Shown: positions 8,941 to 18,592 of the stretch, piece after piece
Numbering within the stretch: position 1 is the stretch's first letter
How the letters are laid out: every line of letters starts with the position of its first letter
Assembly: GCF_001693275.1 (NCBI RefSeq)
Contig: NZ_CP016477.1
Coordinates: forward strand, 1,674,001-1,738,000
DNA: 64,000 bases
Origin: Picosynechococcus sp. PCC 7117
Lineage (GTDB): Bacteria; Cyanobacteriota; Cyanobacteriia; Cyanobacteriales; MRBY01
Reading direction: 5' to 3'
Notes under the pieces: generated by a model
Told to the model about the DNA's origin: nothing
Database searches by the model: none
What the model saw: the letters and a program-made list of their open reading frames with translations, nothing else
Translations under genes and position numbers: made by a program

Positions 8941-9813
8941 TTAGAGCAGGGGCGACAGACGACTCCGATAACGTTGCTGATTTAACCCCTCCGCATAGAG
9001 CGAACCTTGAGGATTCCCCGAATAACGGGCGGCTTTATTTTGGAGTCGCACAATTCGATCATTGGTGGCTGGGTGGGTACTCAAAAATTCCGGGGGACGA
9101 CCACCACCACCACTGTTGGCTGCCATCAACTTTTTCATAAATGAAGCCATCGCCTCTGGGGCATAGCCGACCCGGGTCAACATATTAAACCCAAGATCAT
9201 CCGCCTCCGTTTCGTCACTGCGACTGTTGGGATAATCAACGGCGATCGCCACCCCCAACTGGACAATCTGACTACTATCCAAGCCCGTCGCCGCCAAAAT
9301 ACCCTGGTTCCGGGCCTGCATTCTCATCTGTTCTAGGGAATGTTTCGCCGCAATATGACCAATTTCATGGCCAATCACACTAGCAAGTTCTGCCTCATTG
9401 GCGGCGGTTTTAATTAGCCCTGTGTTGACATAGTTGTAGCCTCCCATGGTGGCAAAGGCATTCACGCTGTCATCTTCGACGACAAAGAATTTGTAATTTA
9501 AATTTGGGCGTGTGCTTTGGCGCGCTAAACGTTGACCAATTTCGTTGATGTAGCTCACAACCCGCTGATTTTGATAGAGTTTAACCTGGCCGGAACGGGT
9601 CAGTTCATTGTGAATTTGTTGACCAAAGTCCTGTTCCTGGGCATCCGAGAGATTGGAAATTTGATAACTCTGCACCCCCCAGATTAAAACGCCCCGCAAA
9701 AGATTTTCAAAAAAACCCGCCTGGCTAACGGTGGGTGTCGCAAGGTTGACGCTGATCGCGACAATGCAGGCTAATAGGCCATACATCCAGCGGTTTTTTC
9801 GATGATGCAACAT
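8941..9813 (-). CDS. M48-family zinc metalloprotease, exported
   Basis: This 290-residue protein has an N-terminal hydrophobic signal segment (about 10-32, ending SQAGF). The zinc-binding HEIGH motif lies at 149-153, and ETEAD at 201-205 supplies the third ligand. 'LSTHPATNDRI' near the C-terminus is also typical of periplasmic M48 proteases of the BepA/LoiP/Oma1-like group. Such enzymes do quality control of envelope proteins. There is no TPR extension, so it is shorter than BepA. A second HIP1-rich inverted repeat lies just after the stop (8888-8914). Confidence 0.9.
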   Translation of the reverse strand: MLHHRKNRWMYGLLACIVAISVNLATPTVSQAGFFENLLRGVLIWGVQSYQISNLSDAQEQDFGQQIHNELTRSGQVKLYQNQRVVSYINEIGQRLARQSTRPNLNYKFFVVEDDSVNAFATMGGYNYVNTGLIKTAANEAELASVIGHEIGHIAAKHSLEQMRMQARNQGILAATGLDSSQIVQLGVAIAVDYPNSRSDETEADDLGFNMLTRVGYAPEAMASFMKKLMAANSGGGGRPPEFLSTHPATNDRIVRLQNKAARYSGNPQGSLYAEGLNQQRYRSRLSPLL

Positions 9814-9949
9814 GATGCTTGTGTTCCTGTGGCTGTTTTGAATAGGGAAGGTAGATTGGATGACAAACCGAAGGCTTGTTCTTTTCTATAGTAACCAATC
9901 GCAATTTTCCGTTATGTTCTCAGACGGTCGCCCCCAGGACTTTAGTTCC

Positions 9950-10231
9950 TTAATTCATGTTTTGGTAATAGTAAAAGTTGAAGGTTTCAAACATACCGCC
10001 GACAAAACCACAAGCGATCGCAATGACTAAGACCCCTTCCCAAATGCGCCCATTGCCAAAAACTTTTAGCACATTCCCAAAGGCATCCGTTAACAATTCA
10101 ACAGTTACCCCAGGGAAAATCCCCACCGCCGCACAGAGGGTCAAGAGTAAACCGCAAACCACCATCGGTGCCAAAAAACTCATCGTGACGGTGATACACA
10201 GTGAAGGAAAAAATCTAGGGGTCGCTTTCAT
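9950..10231 (-). CDS. Small hypothetical membrane protein
   Basis: The 93-residue product has two strongly hydrophobic segments, about residues 15-40 and 62-82, and ends FNFYYYQNMN. There are no catalytic motifs and I do not recognise the family. The ATG at 10231 is the only good start. It stands alone between the M48 protease and the DUF2470 gene, both on the same strand but more than 130 bases away. Confidence 0.6.
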   Translation of the reverse strand: MKATPRFFPSLCITVTMSFLAPMVVCGLLLTLCAAVGIFPGVTVELLTDAFGNVLKVFGNGRIWEGVLVIAIACGFVGGMFETFNFYYYQNMN

Positions 10232-10457
10232 AAGTCAGGGGATCCTTAGGCACAAGCACTCGTTTTCTTTAGGATATGGCGCGTTGAGCTGACTTTAGAG
10301 TAGCCAATTAAACGGAATGCATACTATAAAGGACATGATTCTTAAATTTTTATAAAATTTTGAGATATCCTAGACCGCCAAAAAGCCGCCCATCCCCACA
10401 GAACGCTTAGGATAGACGACTTTAGACAAATTATGGTTTAAGTTGCCGGGAGTTTGT

Positions 10458-10742
10458 TTAGGTGGGATTACCTTGGGCTGCTTGCATCATTTCCACTAAA
10501 ACAGTGTGGGCCTCCTTAGCATTGGCTAAAGTTTTTGGAAAAGGGATGCGTACCGCTTCTGTGCCTGTGGTGTCGGTCACTTCAAGGGCCATCCCCGTTT
10601 CATCCAGGGACAACATTTTTGCGGCTTCTGCGCGATGGCACTGGCCAAAATGTTTCGCGTACAGGAGAACCGCGTCGCCATGGTCTTTGTTCATGTGGTT
10701 ACAAATGCGATCGCTCACGGCGGAGGTAATAATTTCAGACAT
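10458..10742 (-). CDS. DUF2470 family protein (HugZ C-terminal-like)
   Basis: The 94-residue product begins MSEIITSAVSDRICNHMNKDHGDAVLLYAKHF, the hallmark of DUF2470, where NHMNxDH is conserved. This domain forms the C-terminus of haem-utilisation/pyridoxamine-oxidase-like proteins and also occurs alone in cyanobacteria. The frame can be extended to 10799, but the extension is a non-conserved hydrophobic stretch; the ATG at 10742 begins the domain. A link to haem or iron metabolism is inference from the family. Confidence 0.82.
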   Translation of the reverse strand: MSEIITSAVSDRICNHMNKDHGDAVLLYAKHFGQCHRAEAAKMLSLDETGMALEVTDTTGTEAVRIPFPKTLANAKEAHTVLVEMMQAAQGNPT

Positions 10743-10831
10743 GGTTTGTAAAAAAATACGATAAATCTTTATCAAAAATAATAGGCTGCTGACTCTCACA
10801 AGTCTGGCTAAACCATTCGGCTGTCGGGGAA

Positions 10832-11755
10832 TTAACTAGCCAGTAAATCAACCAGGGCAGCTTTGAGATCCGGAAATTTAAACTGGAAGCCAGCCTCTTC
10901 GGTTCGTTTGGGTAGCACTTTTTGCCCTTCTAATACGACTTTCGCACCATCACTGAGGAGTAATTCTAAAACAAAGCCCGGTACCGGGAGCCAAGCTGGG
11001 CGTTTCATGACAGATCCTAGGGTCTGGGCGAGGGTTTCCATGGTGACTGGATTGGGGGCAGTGCCGTTGTAGGTGCCTTGCCAATCGGCTTGGGTAAGGG
11101 CCATTTCAATCAAGCTAACGAGATCATCGCGGTGAATCCAAGAAACCCATTGTTTACCTGTGCCGAGGGGGCCGCCGACAAAGGTATTGAAAGCGAGAAT
11201 CATCTTGGCGAGGGCTCCTCCTTCTTTGGCGAGGACAATCCCAAACCGGAGAATGACGGTGCGAGTGCCGTGGTTTTGGGCTTCTAGGGCCGCCGTTTCC
11301 CATGCTTGACAAACGTCTGCGAGGAAGTCGTTACCGGGAGGGCTCGTTTCAGTGTAGATGGCGGTTTCACTGGTGCCGTAATAGCCGACGGCGGAGGGAT
11401 TAATGAGTACCTGGGGTTTTTGGTCAGCTTTGGCGATCGCCTCGACGATTTTTTCTGTCCCCCCCTGGCGACTATGGCGAATTTCCTGCTTATAGCTGGG
11501 TGTCCACCGTTGTTCCGCAATGGGAGCCCCAGCCAGATTCACCACCGCATCACAGCCAGAGATACAGTCCTGCCAGGGGCCTGACTCCGTGGGGATATAG
11601 GCCAAAATTTTGAGCTTTGAATAGACAGAAGCCGGAAAGATGCCTTGGGCTTTGGCCTCACTGCGGGTCAAGACTAAAAGCTCATGGGCAGGGTACAAAC
11701 GTTCAACCAAACGTTGCCCCACAAGACCTGTTGCACCAGTAATCGCAATTTTCAT
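10832..11755 (-). CDS. TIGR01777-type NAD(P)-dependent sugar-epimerase-like protein
   Basis: This 307-residue extended-SDR protein has the Rossmann motif GATGLVGQRL at residues 7-16. It also has VNLAGAPIAEQRW, PSAVGYYG with the active-site-like Tyr, and the C-terminal DUF1731-type end (LPVPGFVLELLL...PKRTEEAGFQFKFP). The family is called YfcH/SDR39U1; substrates are unknown. An ATG start directly precedes the first beta strand. It is divergent from the HNH gene. Confidence 0.9.
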   Translation of the reverse strand: MKIAITGATGLVGQRLVERLYPAHELLVLTRSEAKAQGIFPASVYSKLKILAYIPTESGPWQDCISGCDAVVNLAGAPIAEQRWTPSYKQEIRHSRQGGTEKIVEAIAKADQKPQVLINPSAVGYYGTSETAIYTETSPPGNDFLADVCQAWETAALEAQNHGTRTVILRFGIVLAKEGGALAKMILAFNTFVGGPLGTGKQWVSWIHRDDLVSLIEMALTQADWQGTYNGTAPNPVTMETLAQTLGSVMKRPAWLPVPGFVLELLLSDGAKVVLEGQKVLPKRTEEAGFQFKFPDLKAALVDLLAS

Positions 11756-11902
11756 TGAAAAAAGTTTAAATCATCAAGGATATACACAAATTGTGGCGTA
11801 ATGGCCCCAGTGGCGACAACGCCCCCTGTCTTTGAGAGCTGTGCTAGCATAGGCGGAAATATTGAGTCTAGCGTCTTTTTTTACAAAGATTACGGGGAGA
11901 AT

Positions 11903-12403
11903 ATGGCCAAGGTATTGGTGCTAAATGCCTCTTATGAGCCGCTCAACATTACCAGTTGGCGTCGGGCAGTGGTGCTGTTGCTCAAAGACAAGGCCGAAAG
12001 CCTAGAACACAATGGCCGCGTCATTTACCAGAATTTTCCTCTCCCCACCGTCATTCGCCTGCGCCACTACATTAAGGTGCCCTACCGCGAGATTCCCCTC
12101 ACTCGCAAAAATATTCTGGAACGCGATCGCCACACCTGCCAATATTGCCGTAAGCGTGGCGAGCAACTGACCCTCGACCACATTATTCCGCGATCGCGCG
12201 GTGGCGTAGACAGTTGGGAAAACCTCGTTACCGCCTGCATGCGTTGCAATGTTCGTAAGGGCAATCGCACCCCCAAAGAAGCAGAAATGGAGTTACTGAT
12301 CCAGCCGCGCAAACCCCACAGTAGCCTTTATTTCGAGCTTTTGAAATACACCCGGGATGATCTCAACCACGAATGGCGCAAATATGTGATCGGCATTAAC
12401 TAA
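11903..12403 (+). CDS. HNH endonuclease family protein
   Basis: The 166-residue protein begins MAKVLVLNASYEPLNITSWRRA, the conserved start of a cyanobacterial/bacterial HNH family. The HNH core follows: CQYC, LDHIIPRSRGG, ENLVTACMRCNVRKGNRTP, with two CxxC pairs for structural zinc. An upstream ATG in frame at 11801 adds 34 residues without similarity and is not used. The substrate is unknown. It is not next to any phage or restriction gene, so a housekeeping role is more likely than a mobile one. Confidence 0.88.
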   Translation: MAKVLVLNASYEPLNITSWRRAVVLLLKDKAESLEHNGRVIYQNFPLPTVIRLRHYIKVPYREIPLTRKNILERDRHTCQYCRKRGEQLTLDHIIPRSRGGVDSWENLVTACMRCNVRKGNRTPKEAEMELLIQPRKPHSSLYFELLKYTRDDLNHEWRKYVIGIN

Positions 12404-12415
12404 ATCCCTAACGCT

Positions 12416-13678
12416 TTACTGGAAGACTTCTTCGGTTTGGGGGAAGACAGGGGTGCCGTCAGTCAAATTGAGAATGCCCGTGGTAATCACCTGTTCCCCG
12501 GTGGTTAATCCTTCTAACACTTGATAGCGATCGCCTTCAATGGCGCCTAACGTGACGGATTTTTGGACGGCAATCAGGGGGGGATCGTTTTCCCCTTGGG
12601 CGTCGGGATTGGGGGCAGTGACAAAGACAAAAGTTTCTGCGCCAATGCGGGATACAGCCGTGACAGGCACCGAAACCCCGGTTTGCTGACTCAGAATAAG
12701 TTTGGCCTTGACCAGTTGCCCTGTGAAAAGGCGATTGTCAGGGTTATCGAAGCTGGCCTTCGCCAAGATGGTTTGGGAGGTAAAGTCTACTTCTGGGGAA
12801 ATAAAACTTACTTGACCCCGACCCACGGTTTCGAGGGTGCGATAGTCGATCAGCTCGACGGGGAGGGAGAGACGCAGATCGGGAGCCTGCTCGATGGGCA
12901 CAAAAAAGTTAAGACTCAGGCGTGTATTTTGGGCAATGGTGGCAATGGTGGCTCCCTGTTCGAGGTAGTCTCCTTGTTGCACGGTTAAGTCACCGATGGT
13001 GCCCGCAACGGGGGCTGTTACTTGGGTTTCCCGGAGATCTTCATTGGCGATCGCCACCGTATTACTTGATTGGCGGAGGGTGGCTTTGGCTTGATTTACA
13101 CTTGCTTGGGCAGCCTTGATCCGTTGATTGATGGTATTTAGCCGCGCCTTGGCCACCTCTAGATCCCGTTGGCTCTGGTCGAGATCCCGCTGGGGTAAAG
13201 CCCCGGTATCCACTAGGCTTTTAATCCGTTGGAGATCCTGTTCCCGGAGTTTTAAGTCGGCTTGGGTCTCTAGTTTTTCCGCATTGACAGCACTGAGTTG
13301 GGCTTCGGCATTGGCTTGGGCGGCCCGGGCCGCTTCTACCCCGGCGATCGCCTGTTGCAAAGAAGCCTGACTGCGTTCTGATTTGAGGGTCAAAATGGGC
13401 GTTCCTGCCGTGACAGTATCCCCCTCTTGGATTTGAATGGCTTGAATAATGCCGTCTACTTCTGGTTTGAGGGTCACGAGATTATCCGCTTCTAAAACCC
13501 CCACGTATTCAGTGGTGGTGGCGAGCAGATCTGAATCTAAGGTTTCAAATTTTACTGGTACTCCCTGGGGAGTTTGGGCTTGGGGCGGTGGCCCACCACA
13601 ACCACTAAGGCTCACGGCACAGCTGACAACTAGACCTAAGACCACTGGCGATCGCCAATCACTCCGGGACGCACCCAT
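12416..13678 (-). CDS. RND efflux periplasmic adaptor (membrane-fusion lipoprotein)
   Basis: This 420-residue HlyD/AcrA-type adaptor has a lipobox LSGC with Cys at 27. A barrel-lipoyl half (VDGIIQAIQIQEGDTVTAGTPIL) follows. A long alpha-hairpin coiled coil (about 105-215) comes next, then the second lipoyl half (VTAPVAGTIGDLTVQQGDYLEQG) and beta-barrel domains. It would link an inner-membrane RND pump to an outer-membrane channel. No RND transporter gene is adjacent in this window. GAGGA precedes the ATG. Confidence 0.9.
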   Translation of the reverse strand: MGASRSDWRSPVVLGLVVSCAVSLSGCGGPPPQAQTPQGVPVKFETLDSDLLATTTEYVGVLEADNLVTLKPEVDGIIQAIQIQEGDTVTAGTPILTLKSERSQASLQQAIAGVEAARAAQANAEAQLSAVNAEKLETQADLKLREQDLQRIKSLVDTGALPQRDLDQSQRDLEVAKARLNTINQRIKAAQASVNQAKATLRQSSNTVAIANEDLRETQVTAPVAGTIGDLTVQQGDYLEQGATIATIAQNTRLSLNFFVPIEQAPDLRLSLPVELIDYRTLETVGRGQVSFISPEVDFTSQTILAKASFDNPDNRLFTGQLVKAKLILSQQTGVSVPVTAVSRIGAETFVFVTAPNPDAQGENDPPLIAVQKSVTLGAIEGDRYQVLEGLTTGEQVITTGILNLTDGTPVFPQTEEVFQ

Positions 13679-13735
13679 ACATCAATTCCTCAACCAGAAT
13701 AAAATCACTCCTAACAAGGGTACACAAAGTTTCCC

Positions 13736-14962
13736 TTAACTGGGGGACTCCGGCGGATGATCCGTCGGCAATTCAGGCGTTTTTGCTTCCGGTTCTGGCG
13801 CCACGGATTGGCTAGTTTCAATACCCACAATTCCGGAGACCATCGCCAGCACTTGGCCTTCTTCCCTCGCCTGCCAAGGGTCTAAAATATCTTTGATCAA
13901 TACCTCTCGGACGATCACTTGACCGATAACTGCTAGGGGTAACGCCAAGAACAGCCCCAAAAACCCCAACTGCAATGTCACCGCAAACAAAACCTGGGCC
14001 AAAAGCGTTACGGCAGGGAGTAGGGAGACTTGCCGGGCCATTACCCAAGGGGTTAAAACATTTCCCTCTACCTGCTGAATTACGAAGTATAAGATTAAAA
14101 CTGCCCAGATTTTCCATGGAGCTTCCAACAGAGCAATGAGGATGGGAGGAATTACGCTCAAAGCCGGGCCAATATTCGGAATAAAGGTCAGTAAACCAGC
14201 CAAAATCGCCTGGGGTAGAGCCAATGACAGCCCCAAAATCGAAAGACCCACATAGCTCAGGATGCCAATACAAAACATATTGAACATAATGCCTGCGACC
14301 CAGCCTTTGAGATCGGCGTCGCAGAGGGTGAGGATTTCGTCGGCCCGACGGCGATAAAAAGAAGGAAACAAACGGATAAATCCCTGGCGATAGGGTTGGG
14401 GATCCGCCAGAAACATCAAGGTCAAAACCGTCAGCAGCAAGACATTTAAAAGTACCTTGAGGGAGTCGGAAAATAAACTCCAGCCGCGATTGAGCAGCTC
14501 ATTGAGCAGGGTCGGGATTTGGGGGATCACCTCATCGAGATTCGGCAGTTGTTCACTGATCGGCAGACCAAAGTTTTCTTCAATTTTGAAAATTTGGGAA
14601 TCTAACCATTCATCGATTTCATAAAAGCCTGTATTGAGCTTGCTAAACAAAATTTGGAACTGGCCAATAAAAGGCGGAATGACGATGGTGAAGGCGAGCC
14701 AGAGGATCAATACCACCATAAACAGGGCGGTAAATACGGCGAAGGAACGCCCCATTCGCAGTAAGGGTTGGTTGAAACGGGCCGCAAGGCGATCGCCCCA
14801 GGTTTGCAGCTTAATTACCAGCACATTGAGGGCATTAGCCAGGATCACCGCCGTGAGTAACAACAGTAAAAACGCTTTAATTTGCCAGAGAATATACAGG
14901 GAACTCAGAAGAACAATGAAGCCACTCCATTTCCGAAAATCCACGTTACTCACACGCCTCAA
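13736..14962 (-). CDS. AI-2E family transporter (PerM/YdiK-like)
   Basis: The protein has up to 408 residues and seven to eight hydrophobic segments, with the family motifs IPNIGPALSVIPPILIALL and VEGNVLTPWVMARQVSLLPAV. Members export small molecules or act as ion/proton antiporters; the specific substrate is not inferable. The start may be TTG 14962 or a GTG at 14953 or 14944, because the first residues are not conserved. The C-terminal 35 residues are a Pro/Glu tail. It lies 57 bases upstream of the RND adaptor on the same strand. Confidence 0.88.
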   Translation of the reverse strand: MRRVSNVDFRKWSGFIVLLSSLYILWQIKAFLLLLLTAVILANALNVLVIKLQTWGDRLAARFNQPLLRMGRSFAVFTALFMVVLILWLAFTIVIPPFIGQFQILFSKLNTGFYEIDEWLDSQIFKIEENFGLPISEQLPNLDEVIPQIPTLLNELLNRGWSLFSDSLKVLLNVLLLTVLTLMFLADPQPYRQGFIRLFPSFYRRRADEILTLCDADLKGWVAGIMFNMFCIGILSYVGLSILGLSLALPQAILAGLLTFIPNIGPALSVIPPILIALLEAPWKIWAVLILYFVIQQVEGNVLTPWVMARQVSLLPAVTLLAQVLFAVTLQLGFLGLFLALPLAVIGQVIVREVLIKDILDPWQAREEGQVLAMVSGIVGIETSQSVAPEPEAKTPELPTDHPPESPS

Positions 14963-15013
14963 GTTAGTGCTGTTGTTTTGATTATGTCTTAGTTTTGACT
15001 AACCCTTGCCCTT

Positions 15014-15214
15014 TTAGGAAGTCTGGGACGTACTCCGCCACCACAAGAGCCCGGCCATCACCATCGCCGGGAGTAAAATTGCCGCCAAAGCACCGCCATT
15101 AGATGGGGCGATCGCCGCTAGGTTGAAACCATAGGGCAGACCATACTTGATTAACGCTGCCCCCACCGCCGAAATCACCAACACCTTAACTAAAGAAGAA
15201 AGCTGTGCACCCAT
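15014..15214 (-). CDS. Small hypothetical membrane protein
   Basis: The 66-residue product from the ATG at 15214 (MGAQLSSLVKVLVIS) has two hydrophobic segments, about 8-30 and 40-58, separated by a Pro/Ser/Asn/Gly loop. The frame continues upstream to 15277, but that part is polar and reads like leader sequence. The family is not recognised. It lies between the response regulator and the AI-2E transporter on the same strand. Confidence 0.6.
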   Translation of the reverse strand: MGAQLSSLVKVLVISAVGAALIKYGLPYGFNLAAIAPSNGGALAAILLPAMVMAGLLWWRSTSQTS

Positions 15215-15299
15215 CGAAATTATTGTCCCTTGATGTTTTCGCCAATGATCATCTGGTCGGCAGTTCAACAAATACAAATATTGGTCAAGTTTAGCGATT

Positions 15300-15854
15300 C
15301 TACTTCAACTTCTGTTTCACGAAATTGACCAACTGTCCCATTTGTTTTCTGAGCAGATCGATTTCCCCTTGGAGAACATTTACCTTCGCCTGTAACGCTA
15401 CGATTTCTGCTGCCATTGGATTTCCCGTTGTGCTCGCGCTGAGGGAAGAAGGAGAAACTTCTGGGATTGTTTGGGCCTGTTTTTTCGCCTTCGCCATCGC
15501 ATCTTTGATCGCGTTGATCAGTTGCTTTTGGTCAAAGGGCTTTTCGATGAATGAAAACAGTTCAAAGGGTTCCGGGAGCTTTTCGGTGACTTCTTCCTTG
15601 CGGCCAGACATCAGCACTAGAGGAATTGCCTTTAGTTCCGGGCGTTTTTGAATTTCTTGGTATACTTCCCAGCCGCTCATCTTCGGCAGCAGAAAATCCA
15701 ACATGATCAGATTGGGATGTTCCGTATTGATGAGATTGAAGCCCTCAAGTCCATTCTTGGCCTCAATGACTTCAAAATTCCCCTCTGGCAGCATATCCTT
15801 GACCCGCATACGGATCACCTTGCTGTCGTCAATCACTAGGATTTTGTGGGTCAC
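15300..15854 (-). CDS. Response regulator: receiver domain plus C-terminal coiled coil
   Basis: The 184-residue protein has a CheY-like receiver: DDS at 9-11, phosphoacceptor Asp at 53 in MLDFLLPKMSG, the switch Ser in LMSGRK and Lys in IEKPF. A linker follows and then a predicted coiled coil (about 145-180, VALQAKVNVLQGEIDLLRKQ). There is no DNA-binding or enzymatic output domain, so the coiled coil likely mediates partner binding, as in PatA/TaxP-like or single-domain regulators. AAGGAG six bases before it decides the GTG at 15854; the upstream GTG at 15869 has no such site. No histidine kinase gene is nearby. Confidence 0.9.
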   Translation of the reverse strand: MTHKILVIDDSKVIRMRVKDMLPEGNFEVIEAKNGLEGFNLINTEHPNLIMLDFLLPKMSGWEVYQEIQKRPELKAIPLVLMSGRKEEVTEKLPEPFELFSFIEKPFDQKQLINAIKDAMAKAKKQAQTIPEVSPSSLSASTTGNPMAAEIVALQAKVNVLQGEIDLLRKQMGQLVNFVKQKLK

Positions 15855-16127
15855 AACATACTCCTTCACAACATAAAATAGCTGGCTGGGTCGTCTCTAT
15901 GATGGCGTGAGCTTGGTAAAAATTTTAAAAGCTTCAACCAAGATTTACGATCATCTAGAAGTTAAGCGATTGAGTTTTCCTCAGTTTGACATACTCATCG
16001 ACCTGAAGCCACCGTGACTTTGATCACTGGGCTAGCCCCGTACCTGGGGATGTTAGGTTAACTAGATTTTCAGTAAACTAATTCTAAAAATCCCAGAACT
16101 TCCCTCAACAGCGTTTTTATAAAAATT

Positions 16128-17030
16128 ATGGCTTCTTCTGCGTCTCACTCCTCCAGCGCCCCGATTTTGCCCATGCCCAGTTGGGTCAAAGCTCCCCTCG
16201 GTAAAGCCAGTGAGATCTCGACAGTCCAGCGAATCGTTAAGCAACGGGGCATTCACACCATCTGTGAGGAAGGAAAGTGCCCAAATCGAGGTGAGTGTTA
16301 CGCCAATAAAACCGCAACATTTCTATTGATGGGGCAAGTGTGCACCAGGGCCTGTGCTTTCTGTCAGGTGGATAAAGGCCAAATCCCCCTCCCCCTTGAC
16401 CCGGAGGAACCCCAAAAAGTGGCGGAGTCGGTGCGGCTGTTGGGACTGAATTATGTGGTGTTGACTTCAGTGGCGCGGGATGACCTTGCCGATGGGGGAG
16501 CTGGCTGGTTTGTGGCGGTAATGGCCGCGATCCGGGCTGAAAACCCAGGAACACAAATCGAAGTGCTGACCCCAGATTTTTGGAGTGGGAAAGGGGCAGA
16601 AACGGCCCAGACAGAACGGGTAAAAACGGTGGTGGCAGCGCAACCGGCTTGTTACAACCACAACATTGAAACGGTGGAAAGGCTCCAGGGCCCTGTGCGG
16701 CGGGGGGCAAAGTATGGGCGATCGCTCCGGGTTTTAGAGTTAGTCAAAGCGTACAATCCTGAGATCCCAACGAAATCGGGTTTAATGCTCGGTCACGGGG
16801 AAACGGAAGCGGAAATTATTGAAGCGTTGCGGGATTTACGGGCCGTGGGCTGCGATCGCCTCACCCTAGGCCAATACATGCGCCCGTCTCTAGCCCATTT
16901 ACCTGTACAAAAATATTGGACACCGGCAGAATTTGAACACCTAGGGGCGATCGCCAAGGAAATGGGCTTTTCCCATGTGCGTTCAGGGCCTCTGGTACGT
17001 AGTTCTTACCACGCTGGTGAATCGCTCTAA
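16128..17030 (+). CDS. lipA: Lipoyl synthase
   Basis: LipA inserts two sulfurs into protein-bound octanoyl chains of 2-oxoacid dehydrogenases and the glycine cleavage H protein. The 300-residue sequence carries the auxiliary cluster ligands C46, C51 and C57 ([12 protein letters not shown]) and the radical-SAM cluster ligands C72, C76 and C79 (CTRACAFC). The terminal RSSY supplies the Ser ligand. Cyanobacteria often have two lipA copies; which this is cannot be told here. Confidence 0.96.
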   Translation: MASSASHSSSAPILPMPSWVKAPLGKASEISTVQRIVKQRGIHTICEEGKCPNRGECYANKTATFLLMGQVCTRACAFCQVDKGQIPLPLDPEEPQKVAESVRLLGLNYVVLTSVARDDLADGGAGWFVAVMAAIRAENPGTQIEVLTPDFWSGKGAETAQTERVKTVVAAQPACYNHNIETVERLQGPVRRGAKYGRSLRVLELVKAYNPEIPTKSGLMLGHGETEAEIIEALRDLRAVGCDRLTLGQYMRPSLAHLPVQKYWTPAEFEHLGAIAKEMGFSHVRSGPLVRSSYHAGESL

Positions 17031-17159
17031 AACCAGCTGAGAGTATTGCGATTTATGAAAGAGTATTACTAGATTATGTCGTTTTGGGACAATGCTACCG
17101 ATGGGGTTCCCTAAGCTTTTAAGCTAAAAAAGTAAGGCCCAGTTTCGGGAGAAGAAACT

Positions 17160-17672
17160 ATGTTCAACTATGCCCTCAAAAAGCAACCGTTTTCCCTCAA
17201 CTTATCGGCTATTGTCATGACGATCTTGGGGTTTTGGTTGAGTGCCTCTTTTCTCCTCGATTTTGTGATCATTCCTGTGTTGTCCATGACCGGAATGATG
17301 GCCGACAGCGGTTTTATTAGCACTGGCTATGTTTTGTTTGAGGTGTTTAATCGTTTAGAGGTGGTCTGTGCCGCCGGAATTCTAACGATCTTTTTTGGGT
17401 TTAAATTTGAACATCTCTTTGGCGATCGCCAAGCCTTAAATGCCCTCGTCATTGCCAGTATTTTGTTAAATATTGCTTTGCTTTATACCTATTTGATTAC
17501 GCCTCAATTGGCTGGCTTTGGCTTAGAAATGTCCGGCTTCAATGGCACAGCAACGATGCCTTTGCAAATGTCCGTGTGGCATAGTTTGTACTGGGTCTTA
17601 GAGGCCGCGAAATTTGTTTTGGGGATCACTTTGCTGCGGTGGTGCTACCGTCGGGCCTGTGCGATCGCCTAA
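17160..17672 (+). CDS. Hypothetical membrane protein, four helices (DUF4149/TMEM205-like pattern)
   Basis: The 170-residue protein has hydrophobic segments at about 15-45, 62-82, 95-118 and 138-160. A conserved-looking FNRLE lies after the second turn and a W-x-x-x-E-x-x-K arrangement (YWVLEAAKF) in the last helix. This layout recalls DUF4149-type proteins, but I am not certain. GGGAG precedes the ATG. A terminator lies 32 bases past the stop. Confidence 0.7.
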   Translation: MFNYALKKQPFSLNLSAIVMTILGFWLSASFLLDFVIIPVLSMTGMMADSGFISTGYVLFEVFNRLEVVCAAGILTIFFGFKFEHLFGDRQALNALVIASILLNIALLYTYLITPQLAGFGLEMSGFNGTATMPLQMSVWHSLYWVLEAAKFVLGITLLRWCYRRACAIA

Positions 17673-17703
17673 ATCGTCCATTCAGTTTTTTAAACAAATC
17701 GAT

Positions 17704-17725
17704 GCCGCCCCAAGGCGGTTTTTTT
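17704..17725 (+). terminator. Rho-independent terminator
   Basis: CCGCC and GGCGG pair over a four-base loop and are followed by seven T. It lies between the converging membrane-protein gene and nfi; its T-run touches the nfi stop codon. Confidence 0.8.
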
Positions 17726-18404
17726 ATGGGAAATTAGGTTTTCGAGAAGCCAATTTATCCGCCAAGCGCGTTGGTTCTGGCAGACGGTATTTCGGCGTAC
17801 AGGCGAGGACGAAATCAAGGGCTGTGGCTAAACTGATCCGATGACCCACAGAAATATAGAGGGGACGCACCTTCGTCCGACTCCGGAGCACTGCACCAAT
17901 GGTTTCACCGTGATCCTCTAAAGGCACCCACTGCCCTTTTTCGAGGGGCACCTCTTGGTGGGTACCGATGTAGCGGGATTTTGCCACCCCAATCGTCGGT
18001 AAATCTAACAAGACCCCCAAGTGAGAGGCTAGCCCTAAACGGCGTGGATGGGCGTAACCTTGGCCGTCACAGAACAATAAATCTGGTAGATGCGTAATTT
18101 TTTCTAATGCCTCCAAAATGGCGGGCACTTCCCGAAAAGATAACAATCCCGGTACATAGGGAAAAGAAGTGGGACAGCGGGCGATCGCCGTTTCGAGGAT
18201 CTCTAGATCAGGAAAGGACAAAACCACCACCGCCGCCCGTGTGATTGAGAAGCGCGCCTCAAAGCCCACATCCACCCCCGCAATGGTTTTGACGTTCGTT
18301 GGTAAGTCATCTTGAAGCACGATCCATTGCCTTAGAGACGTTTGAATCTCCCGGGCCACCCCAGGGGAAACATCCCAAGGATGACTGTGGTGTAAAACAA
18401 GCAT
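17724..18404 (-). CDS. nfi: Endonuclease V (deoxyinosine 3'-endonuclease)
   Basis: Nfi nicks DNA one base 3' of deoxyinosine to start repair of deaminated adenine. The 226-residue protein has the conserved IAGVDVGFE with catalytic Asp, and [15 protein letters not shown]. It also has [20 protein letters not shown] with the second metal-binding Asp and GVAKSRYIG. The second acidic residue of VDxxy is retained. Length is normal. The ATG at 18404 is the natural start. Confidence 0.94.
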   Translation of the reverse strand: MLVLHHSHPWDVSPGVAREIQTSLRQWIVLQDDLPTNVKTIAGVDVGFEARFSITRAAVVVLSFPDLEILETAIARCPTSFPYVPGLLSFREVPAILEALEKITHLPDLLFCDGQGYAHPRRLGLASHLGVLLDLPTIGVAKSRYIGTHQEVPLEKGQWVPLEDHGETIGAVLRSRTKVRPLYISVGHRISLATALDFVLACTPKYRLPEPTRLADKLASRKPNFP

Positions 18405-18592
18405 TTATATAATTCCTCATCTGCATTTCGAGGGGTTTACGGGAAAAGTTTTGGCACAATTAACAAGTAACCGTTAAATTTCACCAATTAATTGAGAATC
18501 AATCTGGCACTTTCCTCTACACTGGAAGCAACTTTTTAAAACTTCATTTTCATCCACCCCCTACCCCAGCATTTTGTGTCGAGGTTTCCGCC